Below are positions 42,611-51,910 of a stretch of 64,000 nt of DNA, one piece after another. The notes under the pieces are model-generated. The model had not been told where the DNA came from. It searched no databases and saw nothing but the letters and a program-made list of their open reading frames with translations. How positions within the stretch are numbered: the first letter of the stretch is position 1; every line of letters starts with the position of its first letter. The position numbers and the translations under genes are program-made. Source of the stretch: an uncultured Lachnospiraceae bacterium (GTDB lineage Bacteria; Bacillota; Clostridia; Lachnospirales; Lachnospiraceae); the NCBI GenBank assembly GCA_902489925.1, contig CABUBX010000001.1:28352-92351 (forward strand), written 5' to 3'.

Positions 42611-43144
42611 ATGCAGATAGGAGAGAAGATAAAGCAGCTGCGTGTGAAAAATCAGCTGACACTAGAGGAGTTGGCCAACAGAAGTGAGCTGACAAAAGGA
42701 TTTTTGTCGCAGGTCGAAAGAAATCTGACATCACCTTCGATTGCAACGCTGGAGGACATTCTCGAGGCGCTCGGAACAACGCTTGGAGAGTTTTTTTCAG
42801 AAGAAAAGGATGAACAGCTTGTATTTACAGCCAATGACTTTTTTGAAAATTTTCAGGATGACTATAATATTTACTATGTTGTGCCAAATGCACAGAAGAA
42901 TAAGATGGAGCCGATTCTTATTCAGTTAAAGCGGGGCGGACGTTCCGAGGAAATCCGGCCGAATGAAGGGGAGGAGTTCGGTTATGTGCTTCAGGGACGA
43001 ATCAAGCTTCATTACGGTGATAAAGAGCTTATTGTTAAGCGGGGACAGACCTTTTACATTAAAGGGGACAGGGCACATTATTTATCAAATGACTGGGATA
43101 TTGAAGCCCGTGTGCTGTGGGTATCCACACCGCCGACATTTTAA
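42611..43144 (+). CDS. XRE-cupin regulator of the polyamine operon (PuuR-like)
   Basis: A 177-aa regulator: HTH about residues 8-60 (LTLEELANRSELTKGFLSQVERN), cupin sensor about 100-175 (GEEFGYVLQGRIKLHYG). ATG 42611 has AAAGGAG 7 nt upstream, so the frame back to 42587 is not used. It is the first gene of the potABCD operon, an arrangement usual in Clostridia, so it probably represses its own operon when polyamine is present. Confidence 0.92.
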   Translation: MQIGEKIKQLRVKNQLTLEELANRSELTKGFLSQVERNLTSPSIATLEDILEALGTTLGEFFSEEKDEQLVFTANDFFENFQDDYNIYYVVPNAQKNKMEPILIQLKRGGRSEEIRPNEGEEFGYVLQGRIKLHYGDKELIVKRGQTFYIKGDRAHYLSNDWDIEARVLWVSTPPTF

Positions 43145-43165
43145 TTACAGGGATGGGAGAGGACA

Positions 43166-44209
43166 ATGAAGAAGTTAATTGAGTTAAAGAACCTGACGAA
43201 AAATTTTGAAGACCAGCAGGTTTTAAGGGGCATCAATTTAGATATTTATGAGAATGAATTTTTGACGCTTTTAGGGCCCTCCGGCTGCGGAAAGACAACG
43301 ACATTGAGAATTATTGCCGGATTTGAGGAGGCAAGCTCGGGCGAAGTGCTTTTTAACGGGCATGATATATCCAAATTGCCGCCATATAAGCGGGAGGTCA
43401 ATACAGTGTTCCAAAAATATGCACTTTTTCCGCATATGAATGTATTTGACAACATTGCCTTTGGATTGAATATTAAAAAAACCGATAAAAAGATTGTTAA
43501 AGAAAAAGTCATGCGGATGCTTAAAATGGTTGGCTTAACAGGCTATGAAAAGAAGAACGTAACCTTGCTTTCCGGCGGTCAGCAGCAGAGGGTAGCCATT
43601 GCCCGCGCCCTTGTCAATGAGCCGAAGGTACTCCTTTTAGATGAGCCTTTAGGCGCACTTGACGCAAAGATGCGTAAGGAGATGCAGAGCGAGCTTAAAA
43701 AAATTCAAAAGGAAACGGGAATTACGTTTATATTTGTTACCCATGACCAGGAGGAAGCATTGTCGATGTCAGATACGATTGTTGTTATGAATGACGGTGT
43801 GATTCAGCAGATTGGTACGCCGATTGACATTTATAATGAACCTGAGAATCGTTTTGTCGCGTCCTTCATCGGCGAATCTAATATTATTGAGGGAACGATG
43901 ATTAAGGATTTCCTTGTAGAATTTGACGGTGTCGAGTTTGAATGTGTGGATAAAGGTTTTGAGGATAACGAGCCGATAGAGGTGGTGCTTCGTCCGGAGG
44001 ATTTGGATATTGTAAAACCGGAGGAGGCAAAGATTACAGGAACAGTTAAATCGGTGACATTTAAAGGTGTCCACTATGAAATTATTGTTGAGACAAAGGA
44101 CAGAGATTATCTTGTGCATACAACAGATTATGCAGCGCCGGGGCTTTTTGTCGGACTTAAACTCGGCCCGGAGGATATTCATGTCATGTATAGGATGGGG
44201 AGTTACTGA
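43166..44209 (+). CDS. potA: Spermidine/putrescine ABC ATPase
   Basis: ATPase subunit, 347 aa. Walker [10 protein letters not shown], signature LSGGQQQR, Walker [13 protein letters not shown], followed by a C-terminal TOBE domain (about 270-345). GGGAGAGG precedes the ATG. The stop codon overlaps the potB start by one base. Confidence 0.95.
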   Translation: MKKLIELKNLTKNFEDQQVLRGINLDIYENEFLTLLGPSGCGKTTTLRIIAGFEEASSGEVLFNGHDISKLPPYKREVNTVFQKYALFPHMNVFDNIAFGLNIKKTDKKIVKEKVMRMLKMVGLTGYEKKNVTLLSGGQQQRVAIARALVNEPKVLLLDEPLGALDAKMRKEMQSELKKIQKETGITFIFVTHDQEEALSMSDTIVVMNDGVIQQIGTPIDIYNEPENRFVASFIGESNIIEGTMIKDFLVEFDGVEFECVDKGFEDNEPIEVVLRPEDLDIVKPEEAKITGTVKSVTFKGVHYEIIVETKDRDYLVHTTDYAAPGLFVGLKLGPEDIHVMYRMGSY

Positions 44210-45030
44210 TGAAGCATTTTAAACATTTTACAAAACCGTATATCCTTTGGTCGGCTGTGATGATTGTTATTCCGATGCTGATGATTGTGCTTTATGCGTT
44301 TACGACAAAGGGCAATGATGTGGCATCGTGGAAGTTTTCTCTTGAAAACTTTGCCCGTTTTGTAGAGCCGACATATTTAAGTGTTTTCTTAAAATCATTA
44401 AAGCTTGGTGTGATTTCCACAGGTGTCTGTCTGATTGCCGGATATCCGATGGCTTATATTCTTTCAAAATGTACTGATAAGGTTCAGGATTTGCTGATTC
44501 TTGCGGTGACAGTACCGATGTGGTTCAATATGCTTTTAAGAACCTATGCGTGGATGAATATTTTATCGGACAATGGCATTGTTAATGGTATATTAAAGGC
44601 GCTGGGCTTTAATCCGGTAACGATGATGTACACAGATTTTTCGGTGATTTTGGGACTTGTATGCAACTTTCTGCCGTTTATGATTATACCGATTCACACA
44701 TCATTAAATAAGATGGACAAGTCACTCATAGAAGCTGCCTATGACCTTGGCGCCAATAAACTGCAAACCTTTGGAAAGGTTATATGGAAGCTTTCGATAC
44801 CGGGTGTTTTAAACGGAATTATCATGGTATTTTTAATGTCCATATCCTCATTTGTGATTCCGAAGCTGCTTGGCGGCGGTCAATATGTACTTATCGGCAA
44901 CTTGATTGAGAGTCAGTTTGTGACAATCGGCGACTGGAATTTCGGAAGTGCGATTTCGATGATTCTTGCAGTGATTATTATCGGCGGTATGCGTCTTATG
45001 AAAAAAATTGATATTAAGGAGGAAGCTTAA
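44209..45030 (+). CDS. potB: Spermidine/putrescine ABC permease B
   Basis: First membrane subunit, 273 aa, six hydrophobic segments and an EAA loop (LIEAAYDLGANKLQTFGKVI). ATG in TGATG at 44207-44211 overlaps the potA stop; GGGGAG is 6 nt upstream. Ends 1 bp before potC. Confidence 0.94.
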   Translation: MKHFKHFTKPYILWSAVMIVIPMLMIVLYAFTTKGNDVASWKFSLENFARFVEPTYLSVFLKSLKLGVISTGVCLIAGYPMAYILSKCTDKVQDLLILAVTVPMWFNMLLRTYAWMNILSDNGIVNGILKALGFNPVTMMYTDFSVILGLVCNFLPFMIIPIHTSLNKMDKSLIEAAYDLGANKLQTFGKVIWKLSIPGVLNGIIMVFLMSISSFVIPKLLGGGQYVLIGNLIESQFVTIGDWNFGSAISMILAVIIIGGMRLMKKIDIKEEA

Positions 45031-45031
45031 A

Positions 45032-45835
45032 ATGCAGGGATTTAAAAAATTTATTTCTCGATTTTATGTGGCCTTATGTTTTTTGTTTTTCTATCTTCCG
45101 ATTGTGGTGATGATGGTTTTCTCCTTTAATTCATCAAAATCGCTGTCAAACTTTACAGGCTTTTCTTTGCAGTGGTATGGCGCTTTGATGGAGAATCAAG
45201 AGATTATGTCGGCAGTTTTTGTGTCTGTGACGATTGCGTTGATTGCGACGGTTGTTTCCACAATTCTCGGAACAATTACGGCGATTGGCCTGAGCAAATC
45301 CCGAAAGTTCCTCAAGGAATATTTGTTGAATGTGAATAATTTCCCGATTTTAAATCCGGAAATCGTGACAGCTATCGGCGTGATGCTTTTGTTTACTTCG
45401 CTGACTGTGCCAAAGGGTTATGTGACGATGCTTCTTGCACATATTATGTTTTGTACGCCATATGTCATTACAAGTGTTTACCCTAAGGTTAAAAGCCTTG
45501 ATTCAAATCTTGCCAATGCGGCGATGGATTTGGGTGCAACACCGTTTCAGGCGTTAATTAAGGTCATTATTCCGATGATTCGTCAGGGTGTCTATGCCGG
45601 TGCGCTTCTGGCGTTTACGATGTCCTTTGATGATTTTGTCATTTCCTATTTTGTTACGGGAAACGGTGTCAAGAATATTTCTATTATTGTATACAATATG
45701 TCCAAGCGCATGAACCCGACGATTAACGCCCTGTCAACGCTTGTAATCGCGGTAATCGCAGTTGTTGTGCTTGTTGTGAATGTGATTCCGGCAATCCGAA
45801 AAAGTAAATTAAAGAAGTTAAAGGAAGAAGCGTAA
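45032..45835 (+). CDS. potC: Spermidine/putrescine ABC permease C
   Basis: Second membrane subunit, 267 aa, with EAA-type loop (NAAMDLGATPFQALIKVIIP). AAGGAGG is 8-9 nt before ATG 45032; the frame back to 45008 is inside potB. potD starts 3 bp after its stop. Confidence 0.94.
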   Translation: MQGFKKFISRFYVALCFLFFYLPIVVMMVFSFNSSKSLSNFTGFSLQWYGALMENQEIMSAVFVSVTIALIATVVSTILGTITAIGLSKSRKFLKEYLLNVNNFPILNPEIVTAIGVMLLFTSLTVPKGYVTMLLAHIMFCTPYVITSVYPKVKSLDSNLANAAMDLGATPFQALIKVIIPMIRQGVYAGALLAFTMSFDDFVISYFVTGNGVKNISIIVYNMSKRMNPTINALSTLVIAVIAVVVLVVNVIPAIRKSKLKKLKEEA

Positions 45836-45838
45836 AAG

Positions 45839-46876
45839 ATGAAGAAGTTAATTACGGCCGGTTTGGTGCTTTTGGCGGCAGGGCTTCTTAGCGGCTGCGC
45901 AGGTTCTAAGCCAAAATTAAAAATATATAATGCGGGTGAATATATAGACCAGGATTTATTGCAGGAATTTAAGAAAAAATATGACTGTAAGATTATTTAC
46001 GAAACTTTTGAATCCAATGAGATGATGTACACGAAAATTAACAGCGGGGAATTTTATGATGTATTAATACCGTCGGATTATATGATTGAACGTCTGATTC
46101 GTGAGGACGGTCTAAAGCCTATTGACTGGGACAGAATTTCCAATAAGGATAATCTGATGCCGTCGGTGCTCAATCGGGAGTATGACCCGGGCAATGTCTA
46201 TTCCATTCCGTATTTTTGGGGCAATGTCGGTATTCTTTATGATGCGACTGTCGTGGATGAGGCTGATTTTAAGGATGGGTGGAATATTCTTTGCAATGAA
46301 AAATACAAAGGCAATTTATATATGTATGATTCGGAGAGGGATTCTTTCATGGTTGCTCTAAAGGCGCTTGGCTATTCAATGAATACAACGGATGCCAAGG
46401 AGATTGAGGTAGCCTATGAGTGGCTTGTCCGTCAGAAGGAGACGATGAATCCGGTGTACGGCGGCGATGAGATTATGGACAATATGCTTGCCGGAAACCG
46501 TGCCATGGCGGTGATTTATTCCGGTGACGCGGCATATCTGATGACTGAAAATCCAAAGCTTAAATTCTATGTTCCCGATGAGGGCACAAACCTTTGGTAC
46601 GATGCGATGGTTATTTCTAAGGAATGTCAAAATGATGATTTGGCCTATGCCTTTATTGATTTTATGCTCGAGGAAGGTCATGCGACAGCAAATACGGCGG
46701 AAGTTGGTTATACATCCCCGGTTCAGGCGGCTTATGATGAAATGCGGGTGACGGATTATGAGGGGATTTCAGCGTATGAGCCCCGCGAGAATTCAAATGA
46801 TGAGGTTTTCCATTATCAGGCGCCGGAGGTTAAAGCCTTATTTTCGGATTTGTGGACAAAGGCTAAATCGAAATAA
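45839..46876 (+). CDS. potD: Polyamine-binding lipoprotein
   Basis: Extracellular spermidine/putrescine receptor of the importer. Lipobox LSGC with Cys at residue 20; mature domain begins LKIYNAGEYIDQDLL, typical of PotD, and has the VLIPSDYMIERLI segment. 345 aa. AAGGAAG precedes the ATG within the end of potC. Last gene of the operon. Confidence 0.95.
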   Translation: MKKLITAGLVLLAAGLLSGCAGSKPKLKIYNAGEYIDQDLLQEFKKKYDCKIIYETFESNEMMYTKINSGEFYDVLIPSDYMIERLIREDGLKPIDWDRISNKDNLMPSVLNREYDPGNVYSIPYFWGNVGILYDATVVDEADFKDGWNILCNEKYKGNLYMYDSERDSFMVALKALGYSMNTTDAKEIEVAYEWLVRQKETMNPVYGGDEIMDNMLAGNRAMAVIYSGDAAYLMTENPKLKFYVPDEGTNLWYDAMVISKECQNDDLAYAFIDFMLEEGHATANTAEVGYTSPVQAAYDEMRVTDYEGISAYEPRENSNDEVFHYQAPEVKALFSDLWTKAKSK

Positions 46877-46931
46877 GTATTGCTTATAAAAATGTTGATA
46901 TAATTTAATATATCTAATTAATGCCAATGCG

Positions 46932-46960
46932 TTGACAAATATTTTAAAATGCGATAGGCT
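46932..46960 (+). promoter_or_regulatory. Probable promoter of the purine genes
   Basis: TTGACA (46932-46937), 17-bp spacer, weak -10 TAGGCT (46955-46960). An 80-nt GC-richer leader precedes the ATG. Confidence 0.5.
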
Positions 46961-47046
46961 AACTTTATAGAAACAGGTACGGTGCGCACAAGCGTTAAAT
47001 TGCGGTCGCCGCCGGGGAAACTCTATTGGAAAAAAGGAGAATGATT

Positions 47047-47760
47047 ATGAAGATGGTTTCAATCGCAGAGGAATTGGCATCAAACACATATCCGGGCAGA
47101 GGCATTATTATCGGTAAGACACCTGACGGAAAGTCAGCGGTTACAGCATATTTTATTATGGGAAGAAGCGAAAACAGCCGCAACCGCGTATTTGTGGAGG
47201 TCGGTGAAGGTATCCGCACGGAGGCTTTCGATGCATCTAAATTAGTTGACCCAAGCCTTATTATTTATGCGCCGGTGCGTGTGCTTGGCAATAAGACGAT
47301 TGTAACAAACGGCGACCAGACAGATACAATTTATGAGCTGATGGATAAGCAGCAGACATTTGAGCAGGCGCTCAGAACAAGAGAATTTGAGCCGGATGCG
47401 CCGAATTATACACCGCGTATTTCCGGAATTATGCATATTGACAAAGGCAGTTATAATTATGCGATGTCAATTTTAAAGAGCAATAACGGCAATCCGGATG
47501 CATGCAACAGATATACATTTGCATATACAAATCCTGTGGCCGGAGAAGGTCATTTTATTCATACGTATATGGGTGACGGCAATCCGCTGCCAAGCTTTGA
47601 GGGTGAGCCGAAGCTTGTGGATATTGCGGATGATATTGATGCGTATACAAACCTTTTGTGGACAAGCTTAAACGAGGACAATAAAGTATCTTTATTTGTG
47701 CGTTATATTGATATCGAAACAGGTAAATATGAGACAAGAATCGTAAATAAGAATAAGTAA
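47047..47760 (+). CDS. IMP cyclohydrolase, PurO-like
   Basis: Closes the purine ring: FAICAR to IMP, the last step of de novo synthesis. The 237-aa protein matches the IMP_cyclohyd (PF07826) family known from archaeal PurO, with NTYPGRGIIIGKTPDGKSAV at the N-terminus and YTPRISGIMHIDKGSYNYA in the middle. It stands in for the missing cyclohydrolase domain of PurH. ATG 47047 has AGGAG 7 nt upstream; an ATG at 47041 is only 1 nt from it. Next gene supplies the transformylase. Confidence 0.85.
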   Translation: MKMVSIAEELASNTYPGRGIIIGKTPDGKSAVTAYFIMGRSENSRNRVFVEVGEGIRTEAFDASKLVDPSLIIYAPVRVLGNKTIVTNGDQTDTIYELMDKQQTFEQALRTREFEPDAPNYTPRISGIMHIDKGSYNYAMSILKSNNGNPDACNRYTFAYTNPVAGEGHFIHTYMGDGNPLPSFEGEPKLVDIADDIDAYTNLLWTSLNEDNKVSLFVRYIDIETGKYETRIVNKNK

Positions 47761-47775
47761 TCAGGAGGTTTTGGG

Positions 47776-48954
47776 ATGAAGGAATTTGAATTAAAATACG
47801 GATGCAACCCGAATCAGAAACCGTCACGTATTTATATGAATGACGGCAGTGAGCTGCCAATCACAGTATTAAACGGCAGACCGGGATATATTAACTTTTT
47901 GGATGCTTTTAACGGCTGGCAGCTTGTATGTGAATTAAAGAGAGCAACAGGACTTCCTGCGGCAACCTCCTTTAAGCATGTATCTCCGGCAGGCGCGGCA
48001 GTGGGAGTTCCGCTTACAGAGGTTGAGCGTAAAATTTACTGGGTCGATGATATGGGTGAATTAACACCGCTTGCAAATGCCTATGCGAGAGCAAGAGGCG
48101 CAGACCGTATGTCCTCCTTTGGTGATTTTATTTCATTATCCGATGTTTGTGATGTGGCTACGGCAAAGCTTGTTAAAAGAGAAGTTTCTGACGGCATTAT
48201 TGCGCCGGGTTATGAGCCGGAAGCGCTTGAGATTTTGAAAGCGAAGAAAAAAGGTAATTATAATATTATTCAGATTGATGAAAATTACCGTCCGAATCCA
48301 ATCGAGCATAAAGAGGTATTCGGCATTACATTTGAGCAGGGCAGAAACGAGCTTGTAATTAATCGCGAGCTTCTCTCAAATATGGTGACGGAGAATAAAG
48401 AAATTCCTGACAGCGCAAAGATTGACTTGATGATTTCACTTATTACTTTAAAATATACACAGTCTAATTCTGTATGCTATGCAAAGGGCGGACAGGCGAT
48501 TGGTATCGGCGCCGGACAGCAGTCCAGAATCCACTGTACACGTCTTGCGGGACAGAAGGCGGATAACTGGTTCCTGCGTCAGAATCCGAAAGTGCTTGAG
48601 CTTCAGTTTGTAGATAAAATCGGCCGTGCAGACAGAGATAATGCGATTGACCTTTACATCGGGGAAGACTATATGGATGTTCTTGCCGACGGTGCATGGG
48701 AAAATATTTTCAAGGTAAAACCGGAGGTATTTACACGCGAAGAAAAGCGGGCATGGCTTGACAAGATGCAGGATGTAGCGCTTGGCTCAGATGCATTCTT
48801 CCCATTTGGCGATAATATTGAACGCGCGCACAGAAGCGGTGTCAAATATGTGGCACAGCCGGGTGGCTCAATCAGAGATGACAATGTTATTGAGACATGC
48901 AATAAGTACGATATGGCAATGTGCTTTACAGGCATCAGATTGTTCCATCATTAA
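47776..48954 (+). CDS. AICAR transformylase (stand-alone PurH domain)
   Basis: Transfers formyl from 10-formyl-THF to AICAR. 392 aa cover only the transformylase part of PurH (usual bifunctional length about 515). ELKYGCNPNQKPSRIY, SFKHVSPAGAAVG with the catalytic Lys-His, SVCYAKGGQAIGIGAGQQSR and PGGSIRDD are all present. AGGAGG is 8 nt before the ATG and 16 bp separate it from the cyclohydrolase stop, so both steps are encoded together. Confidence 0.93.
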   Translation: MKEFELKYGCNPNQKPSRIYMNDGSELPITVLNGRPGYINFLDAFNGWQLVCELKRATGLPAATSFKHVSPAGAAVGVPLTEVERKIYWVDDMGELTPLANAYARARGADRMSSFGDFISLSDVCDVATAKLVKREVSDGIIAPGYEPEALEILKAKKKGNYNIIQIDENYRPNPIEHKEVFGITFEQGRNELVINRELLSNMVTENKEIPDSAKIDLMISLITLKYTQSNSVCYAKGGQAIGIGAGQQSRIHCTRLAGQKADNWFLRQNPKVLELQFVDKIGRADRDNAIDLYIGEDYMDVLADGAWENIFKVKPEVFTREEKRAWLDKMQDVALGSDAFFPFGDNIERAHRSGVKYVAQPGGSIRDDNVIETCNKYDMAMCFTGIRLFHH

Positions 48955-48972
48955 TTGAAAATTGTAATGTGA

Positions 48973-49016
48973 ATGCCCTGTTGTTGGATGTTTTGTCTGA
49001 TAGCAGGGTATTTTTA
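48973..49016 (+). terminator. Terminator of the purine genes
   Basis: ATGCCCTG (48973-48980) pairs with CAGGGTAT (49004-49011), one G-T wobble, followed by T's. Confidence 0.75.
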
Positions 49017-49100
49017 TATTGACATTGCCAAAGATAAGTGAGAATATACTGATAACATTAGTTGGCGTTTATGGATAGACGCGGTCAGGAGGACAAAGAT

Positions 49101-49439
49101 ATGAAGATGATTATGGCAATCCTGCACAGGGATGATGAGATGGATACGGTCGATGAATTAACTCAGAACAGATTTTTTGTGACAAAGCTTTCAACGACCG
49201 GCGGATTTTTGAAAAATAAAAATACGACAATTATGATTGTGACTGATGATGAGGATGTCGATAAGGCGATTGAGATTATTAAAAGAAATTCCGGTGAGCG
49301 AAAAACAGTCAGCTATACAAATCCGGGACTTGTTTCAGGAAAGGGCGCAATAAGCTCTGTCAATTCAGTGCCGATTAATGTCAATGTGGGCGGAAGCACA
49401 GTGTTTGTCGTGAATGTTGAGCAGTTTAAGAAATTCTGA
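49101..49439 (+). CDS. Cyclic-di-AMP receptor DarA/PstA
   Basis: PII-like trimeric protein (DUF970) that binds c-di-AMP; its downstream partner is not firmly known. 112 aa, near the usual 109. The MKMIMAILHRDDEMDTVDEL N-terminus, LSTTGGFLKNKNTTIMI, and the large loop with the NPGLVSGKGAISS region then INVNVGGSTVFVVNVEQF match the family. ATG 49101 has AGGAGG 9 nt upstream; the frame to 49062 is not supported. Confidence 0.92.
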   Translation: MKMIMAILHRDDEMDTVDELTQNRFFVTKLSTTGGFLKNKNTTIMIVTDDEDVDKAIEIIKRNSGERKTVSYTNPGLVSGKGAISSVNSVPINVNVGGSTVFVVNVEQFKKF

Positions 49440-49441
49440 TA

Positions 49442-49495
49442 AAAGTAAAAAATCTCTTGAAGACCATATAAGTCTCCAAGAGATTTTTTTACTTT
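49442..49495. terminator. Bidirectional terminator after darA
   Basis: AAAGTAAAAAATCTCTTG (49442-49459) pairs with CAAGAGATTTTTTTACTTT (49477-49495), with an inner AGAC/GTCT. The stop codon of the convergent hydrolase gene is inside the right arm. Confidence 0.88.
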
Positions 49496-50466
49496 AATGC
49501 CCGCGCGATAAATGTGCGGACAAGTGCTTCGTATTTTGAAGGGTTTACATAATAACTTCTGGCGTGGGTAGCCTTTGGTGCTACCCAAAGCATTTTTTTT
49601 GATGTGCAGGCATTATAAAGTGCATAAACCATGGCAGTCGGCACAAAGTCATCGCTGCCGCCGTGGATGAAAAGAATCGGTACTTTTGCGTGTGCAACTT
49701 CTTCAATCGGACTGAAATCCTTTGTACTGTAGCCGGCTCTTTTTTTGCAGATTAAATCAAAAATATTCAGCAGAGGAAATGCCGGAAGATGAAAGCTTGA
49801 TTTTAAAACGTGGGCAAATTCATCCCAGCCGCGGGAAAAACCGCAGTCGGCAATAATCCCTTTAACCTGAGGCGGCAGTGCCTCGTCACCCGAGGCGGAC
49901 ATGACAGTGGCAGCACCCATCGAGATACCGTGTAAAAAGATGCGGCAGTCCTCACCGTAATTTTCGATAATGTAATTGCACCACCTCAGACAGTCTTTTC
50001 TGTCGAGGCAGCCAAAACCGATATAGTCACCCTCGCTGAGACCGTGGGCGCGGTCATCAGGAAGGAGTATGTTGTAGCCTTCCCGGTGATAAAATGGAGT
50101 AAATACGGCATATTCATCAATGCCATTGCACCGGTATCCGTGAATGGCTAAAATAAAGTCCTTTGTCTTTTTCTTTGCCGGGAGATAGGAAGCGTGAAGC
50201 AAAAGTCCGTCATCGGATGTTGTCTTTAGATGACGGATATGATGCCGAGTAAACCAGCGTTTACGGTTTTCGGCAAATTTTCTTTCGGCTTTTTCTCTTT
50301 CACTCAAGTCATCAAAAGGTTTTTGACTGTCTTTATAGAGCGTGTTGGCACGCACAAGTGCATAATTAAAAAAATAATCGGCAGTTTTATAGAGCATACT
50401 GATGACTGTTCCTGAAACTGCGGTCAGTGCAGAAGTGAAAATTGCAATTTTTGTCTGTTTTTTCAT
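49489..50466 (-). CDS. Alpha/beta hydrolase, membrane-anchored
   Basis: A 325-aa serine hydrolase of unknown substrate. A single N-terminal hydrophobic helix (about residues 8-28) suggests anchoring with the domain outside. The hydrolase core shows AIHGYRCNG (oxyanion region), nucleophile GISMGAAT, the acid in HGGSDDFVP and the final His in KATHARSYY. It resembles the YqkD/Hydrolase_4 group. SD AAGGGTGG precedes the ATG. Confidence 0.87.
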   Translation of the reverse strand: MKKQTKIAIFTSALTAVSGTVISMLYKTADYFFNYALVRANTLYKDSQKPFDDLSEREKAERKFAENRKRWFTRHHIRHLKTTSDDGLLLHASYLPAKKKTKDFILAIHGYRCNGIDEYAVFTPFYHREGYNILLPDDRAHGLSEGDYIGFGCLDRKDCLRWCNYIIENYGEDCRIFLHGISMGAATVMSASGDEALPPQVKGIIADCGFSRGWDEFAHVLKSSFHLPAFPLLNIFDLICKKRAGYSTKDFSPIEEVAHAKVPILFIHGGSDDFVPTAMVYALYNACTSKKMLWVAPKATHARSYYVNPSKYEALVRTFIARALK

Positions 50467-50485
50467 ATTGTTACCACCCTTTACA

Positions 50486-50515
50486 TTGACTGATTGTGTA
50501 TTCTAATTGTATACT
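50486..50515 (+). promoter_or_regulatory. Promoter of the cysteine desulfidase gene
   Basis: TTGACT (50486-50491), 18-bp spacer, TATACT (50510-50515). Confidence 0.6.
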
Positions 50516-50561
50516 AAATAAAGAGAAACTTCAAATGAAAAGTAAAATGAGGTACAAAGAT

Positions 50562-51872
50562 ATGGGAGATAAGAAAGCCATTGAAAAGGCCTATGAAGAA
50601 ATATTAAAGCATGAGCTTGTTCCGGCCATGGGGTGTACGGAACCGATTGCCATTGCATACTGTGCGGCAAAGGCGCGTGCCCTTCTCGGAGAGCTGCCGG
50701 ACAGTGTTTTAATTGAGGCAAGCGGTAATATTATTAAAAATGTGAAAAGCGTGATTGTGCCTAATACGGATGGCGCTAAGGGCATTGAGGCGGCAGCCGC
50801 TGTTGGCATTGCAGCCGGACGTGAGGATTTAGAGCTTGAAGTGCTTTCTCAGATTACAGATACACAAAAGGAATTTTTCAAACAGTATTTGGAGAAAACA
50901 CCGATAAAGATACAAAAATCAGAGAGTGGGCTGACACTGGACATTTGTGTGACCGTATACTCCGGTGTGCAGCAGGCAGCGGTAAGAATTGCCGGAAAGC
51001 ACACTAATATTGTTTATATGTGTAAAAATGGCGAGGTACTGCTTGATTGTGTGGAAGAAACGGTGCGCGAGACATGTGCCGAGACGGCGAAAAATAATCG
51101 TGTGCTTTCAGATGCCTATGCGCTTTTATCCATTCAGGATATTTATGATTATGCCGATACGGCGGATATCCGGGCGGTAGAGCCGGTGCTTCGCCGCCAG
51201 ATAGAGTATAATACACGGATTGCAGACGAGGGACTTTTGGAAGATTACGGTGCGAATATCGGCAAAGTGCTTTTAAAAACATGCGGAGATGATGTGAGAA
51301 ATCGGGCAAAGGCAAGAGCGGCAGCAGGTTCGGATGCCAGAATGAACGGGTGTGAGCTTCCTGTAGTTATTAATTCGGGCAGCGGTAATCAGGGCATGAC
51401 AGTGTCTTTGCCGGTGATTGAATATGCAAAAGAAATCGGTGCGGATAAGGACAGACTTTACCGTGCACTGATTGTATCAAATCTGACAGCCATTCATCAA
51501 AAAAAGGGGATTGGATCACTGTCGGCTTACTGCGGTGCGGTCAGTGCCGGTGCAGCAGCCGGCGCCGGGATTGCTTATCTTAAAGGCGGTGACTTTAAAA
51601 CAATTGCACATACGATTGTCAATACGCTTGCAATTACATCGGGTATGATTTGCGATGGTGCAAAAGCCTCCTGTGCGGCAAAGATTGCCATGTCAGTGGA
51701 GGCGGGGATTTTAGGCTATGAGATGTACTTAAACGGCCAGCAGTTTTATGCCGGTGACGGACTTGTATCAAAGGGTGTTGAAAATACGATTAAAAATATT
51801 TGCGCACTTGGGCGCGATGGCATGAGAGAGACGGATAAAGAGATTATACATATTATGACGTGTGTAGATTAA
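50562..51872 (+). CDS. L-cysteine desulfidase family (UPF0597, YhaM/CyuA-like)
   Basis: Probable [4Fe-4S]-dependent enzyme that breaks down L-cysteine to pyruvate, ammonia and sulfide, as shown for family members CyuA and the archaeal CdsB. HELVPAMGCTEPIAIAY near residues 18-34, NSGSGNQGMTVSLPVIEYA and the Cys-containing GMICDGAKASCAAKI near the end are hallmark segments. Start choice is uncertain (ATG at 50535, 50547 or 50562); I take 50562 because GAGGT lies about 9 nt upstream. 436 aa. Confidence 0.85.
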   Translation: MGDKKAIEKAYEEILKHELVPAMGCTEPIAIAYCAAKARALLGELPDSVLIEASGNIIKNVKSVIVPNTDGAKGIEAAAAVGIAAGREDLELEVLSQITDTQKEFFKQYLEKTPIKIQKSESGLTLDICVTVYSGVQQAAVRIAGKHTNIVYMCKNGEVLLDCVEETVRETCAETAKNNRVLSDAYALLSIQDIYDYADTADIRAVEPVLRRQIEYNTRIADEGLLEDYGANIGKVLLKTCGDDVRNRAKARAAAGSDARMNGCELPVVINSGSGNQGMTVSLPVIEYAKEIGADKDRLYRALIVSNLTAIHQKKGIGSLSAYCGAVSAGAAAGAGIAYLKGGDFKTIAHTIVNTLAITSGMICDGAKASCAAKIAMSVEAGILGYEMYLNGQQFYAGDGLVSKGVENTIKNICALGRDGMRETDKEIIHIMTCVD

Positions 51873-51875
51873 ACA

Positions 51876-51905
51876 AGGGGCGACTAAAAGTCGTCCCTGT
51901 TTTTA
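51876..51905. terminator. Terminator between desulfidase and beta-CASP genes
   Basis: AGGGGCGACT (51876-51885) pairs with AGTCGTCCCT (51889-51898) with one wobble, loop AAA, then GTTTTT. It can also act for the convergent gene. Confidence 0.78.
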
Positions 51906-51910
51906 GATAT

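Noticed and set aside
46961..47046. ZTP (pfl) or THF riboswitch upstream of the purine genes
   Set aside because: The GGTCGCCGCCGGGG stretch resembles the 3' core of ZTP riboswitches only in part, and the 5' core could not be found. I kept it as a low-interest finding, not a feature.
49019..49050. darA promoter TTGACA...TATACT
   Set aside because: The spacer is 20 bp, too long for a confident sigma-A promoter.
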